Shown here: piece after piece, positions 18,070 through 26,404 of the stretch
Position numbering within the stretch: the first letter of the stretch is position 1
Layout: each line of letters begins with the position of its first letter
Origin: G963677915 sp963677915
GTDB taxonomy: Bacteria > Bacillota > Clostridia > Lachnospirales > Vallitaleaceae
Length of the DNA: 64,000 nucleotides
NCBI GenBank assembly: GCA_963677915.2
Contig: CAXXGE010000027.1
Location: 1-64,000, forward strand
Direction of reading: 5' to 3'
Notes under the pieces: model-generated
Database searches by the model: none
Told to the model about the DNA's origin: nothing
What the model saw: only the letters and a program-made list of their open reading frames with translations
Translations under genes and position numbers: made by a program

Positions 18070-20110
18070 TTAAAGCGCGATATACCTCATCGATTCACCC
18101 ATGAACCTGATGGCTTTCGTTTCAGTTCCTCAAGCAGCAATCATTGTCTCGTCTGCAAGTAGTTTTTCTCAAGAATACGGTTGACTGCTGCAGCGTCTCA
18201 TAGTCTTCGGCAAGATCCGCCAGTTTGAAGGACGGAAGCCCACTTTGCCGAAACCCCATCAAATCGCCATGTCCCCTCAATTTCATGTCCTCTTCCGCAA
18301 TGTAGAAGCCGTCATTGGATTCTGTCATGATGCCAGCCTGCGTCTTGAGTTTTCACTTTTCGAATCCGAAACGAGTATGCAATAGGACTGGTGTTCACCT
18401 CGGCCAACCCTGCCTCTGAGCTGATGCATCTGGGCCAGGCCGAATCTTTCAGCGTTCATGATAATCATCAGGGATGCATTCGGAACGTTGACGCCTACTT
18501 CGACCACAGTCGTGGAAACGAGGACGTCGATTGCGCCTTTGCATAGTCCAGCATGATGCTGTCTTTTTCACCGGCTTTCATTCTGCCGTGTATATAGGCT
18601 ATCCCTGATTATGTTTGCCCAGCCGGTCCGCAACATCATCCGTCAGGCTTATGACGTCATGGATTTCCTCGTCTTCGCCTTCCTCGACCATGGGCGCAAT
18701 GATATAGCACTGCCTTCCCTTTAACACCTCTTTTTCAATAAATCCAATCAGTCTGTCCATATATGCCGTTCCAACCGCATAGGTTTCTATGGGCTTTCGG
18801 CCCTTTGGCAGTTCTTTCATCACCGATATGTCCATATCGCCGTAGACGATCAGCGCCAGTGTTCTTGGAATAGGTGTTGCACTCATAACCAGAACATGGG
18901 GCGCCTCCCCTTTGCCTGCAATCGTTTCCCGCTGTTTGACGCCGAAACGGTGCTGTTCATCGGTGATGACAAGACCCAGACTCCTGAAGTCGACGCCCGG
19001 CTGTATCAGCGCATGGGTCCCCTATCAGCAGCATCGTATCGCCAAGTGCCAGCTTTTCAAGCTCCAAACCCTTTTCCTTTGCAGTCATCGAACCGGTCAA
19101 AAGGCCTACCGTGATGCCCATAGGTTCCAGAAGGTCGCTAAGGGATGTGAAATGCTGTTTGGCCAGCACTTCCGTCGGCGCCATGAAAACGCTCTGGGAG
19201 CCCCGTTCAACCATGGCAAGGACAGCCAGTACCGCCACGATGGTCTTTCCTGATCCGACATCTCCCTGAATCAAGCGATTCATTGCATGGGGCCCTTTCA
19301 TATCCCGAACGATGTCATCCAGCACCTGCTGCTGGGAGACAGTCAGCTCATACGGCAGCTTTGCTGTCAGATCATCCATTAACCGGGTACTTTCGATAGG
19401 ATGCATGTTCGGAAGGCGCTCACTGTCTTCCTTGAGCATACGAAGTCCCATTTGAAAAAAGAGGAATTCATCAAATACCAGGCGCCTTCTTGCCTCTTGC
19501 CAAAACAGAATCATCCAAAGGCCTATGGACCGTATTTATTGCCTTCCCTGTAGCCTGACAGGTCCAGCTCATCCAGAACTTGTTGAGGAAGATATTCCGA
19601 CAGCCGTTCCTGATACAGGTCCATCGATTGCGCAACAAGATCCCGCATCTGCTGCTGGGCAATCCCCTTCGTCAGTCCGTATACCGGCAGCAAACCGGCA
19701 TCGCTGCCCAATTCGGGATCGCCTTCCTTCAGGCTTTTGGGTGACAGCATTTGCAACCGTCCCATTTTGATGACGGCTTTGCCTTTCAGTATCAAGTTGT
19801 CGCCTTGACGGAAGCTCTTTTTAAGATACGGCTGATTGAACCAGACGGCCATCAGCTCGCCAGACTCGTCAGCGAATTGAAGCTGGGTCATCACCAGCTT
19901 GTTCCTTCTTATGTTAACGGGAGCGCTTTTCACCACACCTTTGATGATGCCAACGCTCCCGATTTCCAGTTCGCCAATGGGTGTTACAGGCCGCTGGATT
20001 TCATATTTTATCGGGAAGTAATGAATCAGGTCCTCAACGGTCCTTATGCCCATCCGTCCAATCATCTCGCACTTTTTGGGTCCGACGCCCTTCAGTTGCT
20101 TGATATCCAT
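18070..20110 (-). CDS. recG: ATP-dependent DNA helicase RecG, many frameshifts
   Basis: About 680 residues, the family norm. RecG remodels stalled forks and Holliday junctions. The intact N-terminal part (MDIKQLKGVGPKKCEMIGRM, OB-fold wedge domain) is followed in successive frames by the Walker A block LIQGDVGSGKTIVAV, the DEQH box, MSATPIPRTLAL, VVEVGVNVPNASLMIIMNAERFG, QLRGRVGRG and the terminal MGESMRYIAL. I count at least seven frame changes (near 19540, 19500, 19020, 18600, 18545, 18345, 18190 and 18120). All helicase motifs survive, so consensus error is more likely than pseudogene decay. The start at 20110 is 1 bp past the fakA stop. Confidence 0.93.
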
Positions 20111-20111
20111 C

Positions 20112-21739
20112 TCATTCCACCGATATGATGTAATAGTATATAGGTTGCCCGCCGTCATGCAGCTCTGCTTCACAGTCCGGGTATGTGCTTTCCACATAGG
20201 TCAGGAAGGCCTTTGCATCAGCTTCGTCAACGTCGGCTCCATAATATATAGTAATCAACCCGCTGTCTTCATCTACCAGGCTTTCCAGAAGCACTTTTGC
20301 TGTAAGGTCCAGGTCCTTTTCCACAGCGGCAATATCATCGTCAGCTATGCCGAGATAATCGCCTTCTTTAATTTTTCTGCTGTTGATGGATGTATCCCTG
20401 ATGGCATAAGTCACCTGTCCCGTCTTCACTTCTCCGATAGCCTCTGTCATGGCAGCGAGATTTTCGCTTTCATTCGCATTCTCATCGAAACTGATAAGAG
20501 CGCTGATGCCCTGAGGTACCGACTTTGACGGAACAACCTGAACACTTTTATCCTCAACAATGGCTTTTGCCTGCTCGGCCGCCAGAATGATATTCTTATT
20601 GTTTGGAAGGACAAATACTGATTTTGCAGGCGTTTGTCCTATTGCCTCAACAATGTCTTCTGTACTAGGATTCATTGTCTGACCGCCCTGTACAATCACA
20701 TCCGCTCCAAGACTGTTGAAAATTTCATCCAGACCGCTGCCTGTGGAGATAACTACAAAACCATAATCCTTGAGCAGCTTGTCATCCCTGGTGATGCCCA
20801 GTCTGTTAGCATGTTCTTCCCGCATATTGTCAATCTTAATATTGGATAGGGAGCCGATTGCCAGTGCTTTCTGGAGTGCAAGGCCCGGATCATTCGTGTG
20901 CACGTGGATTTTTATCATTTCATCATCCGCCACTGCGACAATCGAATCGCCGATTGTCTTTAGGAACCTTTTCAGTCCTTCAGATTCCCTTGCTGATTCG
21001 TTGCCGTCATGAACATCGATGATGAATTCCGTGCAGTAGCCATACTTGATATCTTCCGGTCTCTGCTGCAATTTCAAGGCAGCATTGTCGTCATCTTCTT
21101 CCTGATCGAATTCCAGGACGAAGCCGTTGCCTTTTTCAAGGGCCATCAGGGCGCCTCTGAAAACATACAGAAGCCCTTGTCCGCCTGCATCCACAACGCC
21201 TGCCTCTTTCAGAACCGGGAGCATTTCGGGCGTCTGCTGCAGGACTTCCTCTGCACCGTCGATAACAGCTTTTAGACCTTCCAGTATATCATCTGAATGA
21301 CTCGCCCAAGCCTCTGCCTGTTCACCCAAAGCTCTGGCTACGGTAAGAATCGTGCCTTCTTTCGGTTTCATGACCGCCTTATAGGCGGTATCGGCGCCAG
21401 CCTGTAAAGCACTTGCAAGGATTTTGGCATCCAGTTGGTGATGGGAACCAATGACTTTGCAAAAGCCTCTAAAGAGCTGGGACAGGATGACACCTGAATT
21501 GCCCCTGGCACCCCTAAGGGAACCGGAGGTAACTGTTTTTGCTATCTGCTCCATGCTGGTGCAGTCGCTTTTTCCAAGTTCCCTGACGGCAGCCATCATT
21601 GTCAGCGTCATATTGGTACCGGTATCCCGTCAGGAACGGGAAATACATTGAGTTCATCGACATATTTCTTTTTTGAGGATAGATAGTTGGCCCCGGAAAT
21701 GATCATGTTCTTCATGACTGCGGGTTGAATGGTCTTCAT
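20112..21739 (-). CDS. fakA: Fatty acid kinase catalytic subunit FakA (DAK2 domain, YloV), one frameshift
   Basis: About 542 residues. In Gram-positive bacteria FakA phosphorylates fatty acids bound to FakB, feeding phospholipid synthesis. The N-terminal DhaL-like domain shows ELNVFPVPDG then TNMTLTMMAAV, which should read PDGDTGTNM; the break is a run of three G where four are expected (21626-21628). Next comes SGSLRGARGNSGVILSQLFRGF, then AGVVDAGGQGLLYVFRG, a middle domain, and a C-terminal DegV-like domain ending YYYIISVE. The start ATG 21739 follows AAGGAGGAATTGGAT. It lies downstream of the Asp23-family gene, the usual order. Confidence 0.94.
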
Positions 21740-21757
21740 ATCCAATTCCTCCTTGTT

Positions 21758-22114
21758 CTATTCGTCCACCCTGATATCCTCTACATAGACATTGACGTTC
21801 TTGACTTCAAGTCCTGTGAAATCCTCGACTTTGAACGTGACAGCGCTGATCAGGTTGTCTGTGACGGTTTTAATATTCACACCGTATTCCAATATCACAT
21901 GAAAATCGATTGAAACGGCGTTGTCTTCTATATTCAGGGATATGCCCTGGGTCATACTTTCTCTTTTAAGCAGTTTGGCAATACCATTAGCTACGTTCAC
22001 AATGGCCATACCGACCACACCATAGCATTCGATAGCCGTAAGACCTGCTGCTTTGGCAATGACATCCTCATCAATTGTTATTGTGCCGTACTTATTTTCC
22101 AGTTTTCCCGACAT
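21758..22114 (-). CDS. Asp23/Gls24 family envelope-stress protein (YloU)
   Basis: A 118-residue Asp23-family protein: KYGTITIDEDVIAKAAGLTAI at the N-terminus and VTFKVEDFTGLEVKNVNVYVEDI at the C-terminus match the pattern. Asp23 proteins are cytoplasmic, often membrane-associated, and linked to envelope stress; the yloU copy is habitually next to fakA as here. The start follows AGGAGGCAAT. It is divergent from rpmB, with a TGTTATAAT-type -10 element on its side of the gap. Confidence 0.93.
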   Translation of the reverse strand: MSGKLENKYGTITIDEDVIAKAAGLTAIECYGVVGMAIVNVANGIAKLLKRESMTQGISLNIEDNAVSIDFHVILEYGVNIKTVTDNLISAVTFKVEDFTGLEVKNVNVYVEDIRVDE

Positions 22115-22161
22115 CCTATTGCCTCCTTTTTACAAGTTTAAATTATTATAACATTTTTTTC

Positions 22162-22190
22162 TTGCAATTGAATACCTTTTTTGTTAGAAT
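22162..22190 (+). promoter_or_regulatory. Promoter of rpmB
   Basis: TTGCAA (22162-22167), 17-bp spacer, TAGAAT (22185-22190), about 38 bp upstream of the rpmB start. Confidence 0.65.
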
Positions 22191-22228
22191 TGTTTTGTTG
22201 TGAATATATGTCGTTAGGAGGTGCCCTC

Positions 22229-22417
22229 ATGGCTAAATGCTCAATTTGTGACAAAGGCGTACATTTCGGTATTGCTGTCAGCCATTCACATAGAAGGTCC
22301 AATAAACAATGGAAACCCAACATCAAAAAAGTGAAAGCTGTGGTTGATGGTCAACCAAAGAAAATCAATGTATGTTCAAAATGCCTGCGCGCAGGTAAAG
22401 TACAAAGAGCTGTCTAA
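22229..22417 (+). CDS. rpmB: 50S ribosomal protein L28
   Basis: A 62-residue protein, the standard length for L28. It has a CSICDKGVHFGIAVSHSH start and a second cysteine pair near the C-terminus (VCSKCLRAGKV), so it is the zinc-binding form. The start ATG at 22229 follows TTAGGAGGTGCCC. It is transcribed away from the Asp23-fakA-recG operon. In Bacillus subtilis rpmB lies next to spoVM and thiN; here an accessory block of about 17 kb follows. Confidence 0.97.
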   Translation: MAKCSICDKGVHFGIAVSHSHRRSNKQWKPNIKKVKAVVDGQPKKINVCSKCLRAGKVQRAV

Positions 22418-22431
22418 TTCAGACAGACAAC

Positions 22432-22457
22432 CATATATGATTGCGCAATCTTATATG
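22432..22457. repeat. 26-nt palindrome downstream of rpmB
   Basis: CATATA and TATATG flank the self-complementary GATTGCGCAATC with one T-T mismatch on each side. No T-tract follows on the plus strand, so it is not a standard terminator. It marks the edge of the accessory block and could be part of a recombination or regulatory site. Confidence 0.4.
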
Positions 22458-22518
22458 AAATAAAAAAAGGCTTCTCCATTAGAGGGTTAGTCTTAGGGAT
22501 TTATAATCCCGGAAAAAT

Positions 22519-22562
22519 ATCGGCATAGTTTGGTATGAATTTACCTGCTATGCCGATTTTTC
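22519..22562. terminator. Bidirectional terminator between rpmB and the recombinase
   Basis: ATCGGCATAG (22519-22528) pairs with CTATGCCGAT (22548-22557), with an inner GGTA/TACC pair. T-tracts occur on both strands. The recombinase stop codon lies inside the right arm. Confidence 0.75.
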
Positions 22563-24217
22563 TTGTTTGGGGGTGGATGTAGAAACCGATGGGTCAAATT
22601 CGCCAATGCAGTTATAAACAATTTTAATGCGCTGTACTCTTCTTCCATCAATGCGCTCCGCCTTGTAAACGTAGATTTTCTCAACGAACTCCCGGAGAAT
22701 CTCCGCTGTGAGTTCCTGTGTATCTGTGTACTTTCTTACCAATGCGAGGAAGTGTTCTATTCCCAGTGCGCTTTCCTTTTCTGCCGTCATGGTGAATTTC
22801 AGTTCTGCTACTCGGTTTTCAAGGGTAAGCTGCTCGGCTTCGTAATTTGCGGTCATCTTAGCAAAACGCTCATCAGAAATCTTTCCCTCAATATTGTCCT
22901 CATAAAGCCTCTGAATAATGTCATCCAGCTTGCTGATGCGAACCTGGGACTGCTCCAATTCTCGTTTGCCGTCACGCATACTTCTATCAAGGTCTGTCCT
23001 TGTTTTCTTAGTAACCATCTCCACAAATTCATCTTCATGATCTCTGGCGTATGCGGTTATCCGGCGAATGCCATCAAGGAGCAATTCCTCAACTACAACA
23101 TTGCGTATCTGGTGAGAACTGCAGCCACCTTTTATCTTACGGTAAGTAGCACACACAAAATGTTCTTTGTCATGTTCCCAACCTCGATGGCGCACTTGGT
23201 ATAGCTTGGCTCCGCAGTCAGCGCAGAAGAGCATACCGGAGAGGATCGGCATTTCGCCCATTGGAGTAACCCTGCGCCTGCCATCTCGGATTTTCTGCAC
23301 CACCTCGAACACAGGCTCCTCGATGATTGCTTCGTGGGTATTCTCAAAAATCTGCCATTCTGACGGGTCATTCTTCAGCTGCTTCTTATTTTTGTAGGAC
23401 TTGCGATAGGTCTTGAAATTCACCGTACGCCCTAAATATTCCTGCCTTGAAAGCATATGAACAATTGTGCTGCCTCGCCAGATATAGTCATCATCATGGC
23501 ATCTGTTGTCAGGGATATTAATTCCGCTTGCCTTTGCATGAGCCGTAGGATTCATTATCCTTTTTTCACTGAATTCTTTAGCTATCTGCGTAGGACCATA
23601 ACCTTGCATACACAGGTGAAATGCCTCTTTGACTACTTTGGCAGCATCTTCATCAACGATCCAGTGCATTTTATCTTCCGGGTCTTTGATGTAGCCATAA
23701 GGTGGATTGGTGCAGAGAGGCTTACCGGACTGACCTTTTGACTTAAAGACGGAGCGGATTTTCTTGCTCGTGTCCTTGGCATACCATTCGTTTATGATGT
23801 TAAGGAATGGTGTAAAGTCGCTGTCCTGCTGATTGGCGCTGTCCACATTGTTGTTTATGGCAATGAAGCGTATGTCGGAGCCGGGAAAAGCACTTCAGTG
23901 TAATAACCGACTTTGAGGTAGTCTCTACCGAGACGGCTCATGTCCTTAACAATGATGGTGCTGATATTGCCTTCTTCCGTTTGTACAATAAGGCGCTGCC
24001 AATCCGGTCGGTCAAAGTTCGTGCCGCTGTATCCATCATCAACAAAGAACTCTGTGTTTGCAAAGCCGTTGTCATCAGCGTACTTTTGTAAAATAGTCTT
24101 CTGGTTTTTAATGCTGTTGCTGTCACCTTGCGACTCGTCATCGCGAGAGAGGCGGCAGTAGAGTGCGGTAATTTTATCAATATTCTTCACAGTAGTATTT
24201 GACTGTCTTTTATTCAT
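22548..24217 (-). CDS. Large serine recombinase (TnpX/resolvase family), one frameshift
   Basis: About 556 residues. The N-terminal resolvase domain has the catalytic serine region ALYCRLSRDDESQGDSNSIK, then FFVDDGYSGTNFDRP and STIIVKDMSRLGRDY. After one frame change near 23850-23860 (VLFP into DIRFIAINNNVDS) the recombinase domain follows, with TNPPYGYIKDP, the zinc-ribbon domain MLFCADCGAKLY...FVCATYRK, a long coiled coil and a DUF4368-like C-terminus. Such enzymes integrate and excise Clostridial transposons and phages at short att sites. The start at 24217 is set by AAAGGAGGAAAAC. Confidence 0.92.
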
Positions 24218-24294
24218 GTTTTCCTCCTTTCCGACAGTCTTCAAGCGGTAGTCTATATTCCCGTACTACTGTGAAGAAGTCAAGTTGATATGGG

Positions 24295-24453
24295 CTAAGA
24301 AGCCTTTATTTCAAGGCTTTTGATGTCATTCAGTATCATGCGTTTCAGCTTTTCATAAGCAGTCTCTTTGGCAGCGCTGCTGACTGCGGATTCTATAATG
24401 TAGAGCGTGTCGCCGATTGCTTTTTCGGTGATGCTGATGATCCTTTCATCCAT
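24295..24453 (-). CDS. Hypothetical 52-residue protein in the element
   Basis: A short open frame, MDERIISITEKAIGDTLYII to LNDIKSLEIKAS, preceded by a strong GAAAGGAGGAATCCCT site. It is helical by eye, with no recognised domain. It lies between the capsid and recombinase genes, 78 bp before the recombinase start, in a position where such elements often carry a small accessory gene. Function unknown. Confidence 0.6.
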   Translation of the reverse strand: MDERIISITEKAIGDTLYIIESAVSSAAKETAYEKLKRMILNDIKSLEIKAS

Positions 24454-24730
24454 AGGGATTCCTCCTTTCGATATGGCGTAACGAATCGTTACTCCCTTAA
24501 GTGTTTATTGACCGGCTGGGGGTGGTCTGATCTCTATGACTTTTCATCTCGGACAGCGGCGTGGGGCTTCGTGTTGAAAAACGCGCTTTCAAAGGGGGTA
24601 TTAAAGCCACAACCGAGATAAACTGCACATAATTGCGGTAAATATGATGTGTATTTCATCTTGAAAGAGTACATTTTTCAAAGAAAAAGACACAGCAGAT
24701 GATTCCACTGTGCCTTTCCCAATAGATCTT

Positions 24731-25678
24731 TTAGCCGAGGGCTTCAGTAATTTGAATAACCTTTACTGCCTCAGGTCGGATAAGTTTTCCGTCAAGGAAT
24801 TCATAGGCCAAATACCCTAGCTGGTCGAGTGCAGCAAACTTTTCGGTAAGTGTCCGAACACCGATGGGCTTTCTGCCGATAACCCAGTAGTAGCTGAAGT
24901 CACCGAAGGCGATAGGCTTGGAGCCAGACTCTGCATCCGGCATGAACTCTGACATAACGACCTTCTTGCCCAGAATGGTATCATCACTGTCACGCCAGAG
25001 GTAGTTCCCAGCGCTGTCCTTTAGGGTACGTAGGCTAAGAGCGGTCTTGTCATTCATTAACCATACAGCATTTTTACGGTACTCCGGTTTTACAGAGAAG
25101 TACAAGCCGATAACATCGTCATAGGTTATTTCATCGATTGTCGCAGCAACTTCCGCTCCGCCGGTGGCATTCAAAATACCTGTGGGCATTTCAGTTCCGT
25201 TGCCATTGATGAAGGCATTATCCTCGGCTCTACCGAAGTTCTGCGCAAAGCGTTTGATAAGATAATTCTCAATGTCAAAGCTGGCGTCATGTATGAAGGC
25301 TTCGTCCATCTTTACCAAAGCAGCCAACTTCCAACTGTCTACGGTATTAATGGTGAAATCTTCTATACCATCGTAAATAGGGATGGCATCATTTTCTGCT
25401 ACCCACTGGGCTAGGTCGTTACTGTCTTTGGCAAAAATACGGTAACCGGAGCCATATGCCTTTATGACTGTACCAATACTACGGAACAGGCTTTCTTTTT
25501 CAAGAGCGACCATGTACTTGTTGTCCGATGAATTTGGAATTGCATACAAACCGGTTCCGGTGCTGTAGCCTTTTGAAAGTTCATCGAAACTGCTGTCATG
25601 GCCGCGCATAGCGTTCCAGAAGTGCTTGTCATATTCTGGCGAGCCGGTATAAGGTAATCTTTCAGTGTAAGTGCTCAT
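24731..25678 (-). CDS. Phage major capsid protein, HK97 fold, no scaffold domain
   Basis: A 315-residue HK97-type capsid subunit. Conserved features are EYDKHFWNAMRG at the N-terminal arm, GLYAIPNSSDNKYMVALEKE, SWKLAALVKMDEAFIHDAS, the FGRAEDNAFINGNGTEMPTG turn and GDFSYYWVIGRKPIGV. It begins directly at the mature-like arm: the ~100-residue scaffolding (delta) domain that a prohead protease removes in HK97 is absent. No protease, portal, terminase or tail gene is found nearby. The ribosome-binding site AAGGAGGAATAACTA is excellent and the frame is intact, so it appears expressible. Confidence 0.9.
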   Translation of the reverse strand: MSTYTERLPYTGSPEYDKHFWNAMRGHDSSFDELSKGYSTGTGLYAIPNSSDNKYMVALEKESLFRSIGTVIKAYGSGYRIFAKDSNDLAQWVAENDAIPIYDGIEDFTINTVDSWKLAALVKMDEAFIHDASFDIENYLIKRFAQNFGRAEDNAFINGNGTEMPTGILNATGGAEVAATIDEITYDDVIGLYFSVKPEYRKNAVWLMNDKTALSLRTLKDSAGNYLWRDSDDTILGKKVVMSEFMPDAESGSKPIAFGDFSYYWVIGRKPIGVRTLTEKFAALDQLGYLAYEFLDGKLIRPEAVKVIQITEALG

Positions 25679-25691
25679 TAGTTATTCCTCC

Positions 25692-26003
25692 TTATTTCTT
25701 GTCACAAACTGGGCATCTGTATAGGCCCAGTTCGTTATAGCTGAGTGGTCTGGCGATTTGCTTTAGCATACCGATTTGGCAATCTGGGCAATGGATATCA
25801 TAGGCGAAAGCCATTTCCATGTTGTGATCCTGTTTTGTATGGAGACGATAATACTTGTGCAGCTTTCCATGCTCGTCTTCAACGATGGAATCTGATAGGA
25901 ATAGATCACACATGCTTTCTGCGTATTCATCAGAGTAGTATGAGTGTTGAGGGCGAAGGAGTGTTCCTTCCTTGTTCATTTTTGTAAGTGGATAGTTTGC
26001 CAT
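25692..26003 (-). CDS. Hypothetical 103-residue protein with C-terminal zinc ribbon
   Basis: The C-terminal half contains CPDC (IHCPDCQIGML) and CPVC (YRCPVCDKK) about 25 residues apart, a probable zinc ribbon. The N-terminal half is acidic and rich in tyrosine. It follows a TTTTAGGAGGAATTTAAA site and ends 13 bp before the capsid gene, suggesting co-translation with it. No family recognised; a head-assembly, DNA-binding or packaging role is only a guess from position. Confidence 0.75.
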   Translation of the reverse strand: MANYPLTKMNKEGTLLRPQHSYYSDEYAESMCDLFLSDSIVEDEHGKLHKYYRLHTKQDHNMEMAFAYDIHCPDCQIGMLKQIARPLSYNELGLYRCPVCDKK

Positions 26004-26097
26004 TTTAAATTCCTCCTAAAATTATTGTTGTGGGGTAATTCTTTGAAGTGCTATTACGAATCGTCTTTTCTACTCCTCCCTTCGGATTGCATTTTTA

Positions 26098-26399
26098 GTA
26101 GCAGTAGTAGCAGTACTGGTAGCAGAACTTTTCGGGACTGCTACTGCAGAAAAGCTAGGTATATCAAGGCTTGTAGGCTGTTTGGTAGCAGAAGTAGCAG
26201 TACAGAGCGTGTTGATATTCACACTCCGCATAATCTTTGTATTCTTTTATTCTTCCTTACAAACTTTTTTGAAATTTTCCTGAGAAGTTGAAAGAACTGC
26301 TACAACTGCTACCGATAGCACTGAAAGCCTTGCACTGTGGGCGTTTGGCGTGGTAGCAGTTGTGATTTTTACTGCTACCGGTACTGCTACTACTGCTAC
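26098..26399. repeat. Array of twelve GTAGCAG / CTGCTAC words, candidate replication origin
   Basis: The 400-bp gap between the primase-helicase stop and the zinc-ribbon gene holds GTAGCAG at 26098, 26107, 26119, 26185, 26194 and 26353, and its complement CTGCTAC at 26138, 26297, 26306, 26372, 26384 and 26393. GGTAGCAGT (26352-26360) and ACTGCTACC (26371-26379) form a perfect 9-bp stem. Between the two clusters is an AT-rich stretch (about 26211-26280). Iteron-like words, hairpins and an AT-rich core beside a replication protein gene are what an origin looks like; function is inferred. Confidence 0.6.
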
Positions 26400-26404
26400 C
26401 ATTT

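Noticed and set aside
12449..21739. Widespread pseudogenisation of recG, coaD, rsmD, the sugar kinase and others
   Set aside because: Conserved sequence continues across all breaks and at least one gene should be essential; sequence error is more economical.
24493..24730. Remnant of a phage structural gene between the 52-residue gene and the capsid gene
   Set aside because: All frames are interrupted and none shows a recognisable motif; I see no supported gene in this gap.
26098..26399. CRISPR-like array
   Set aside because: The repeated word is only 7 bp, occurs in both orientations and has irregular spacing; no repeat-spacer pattern.
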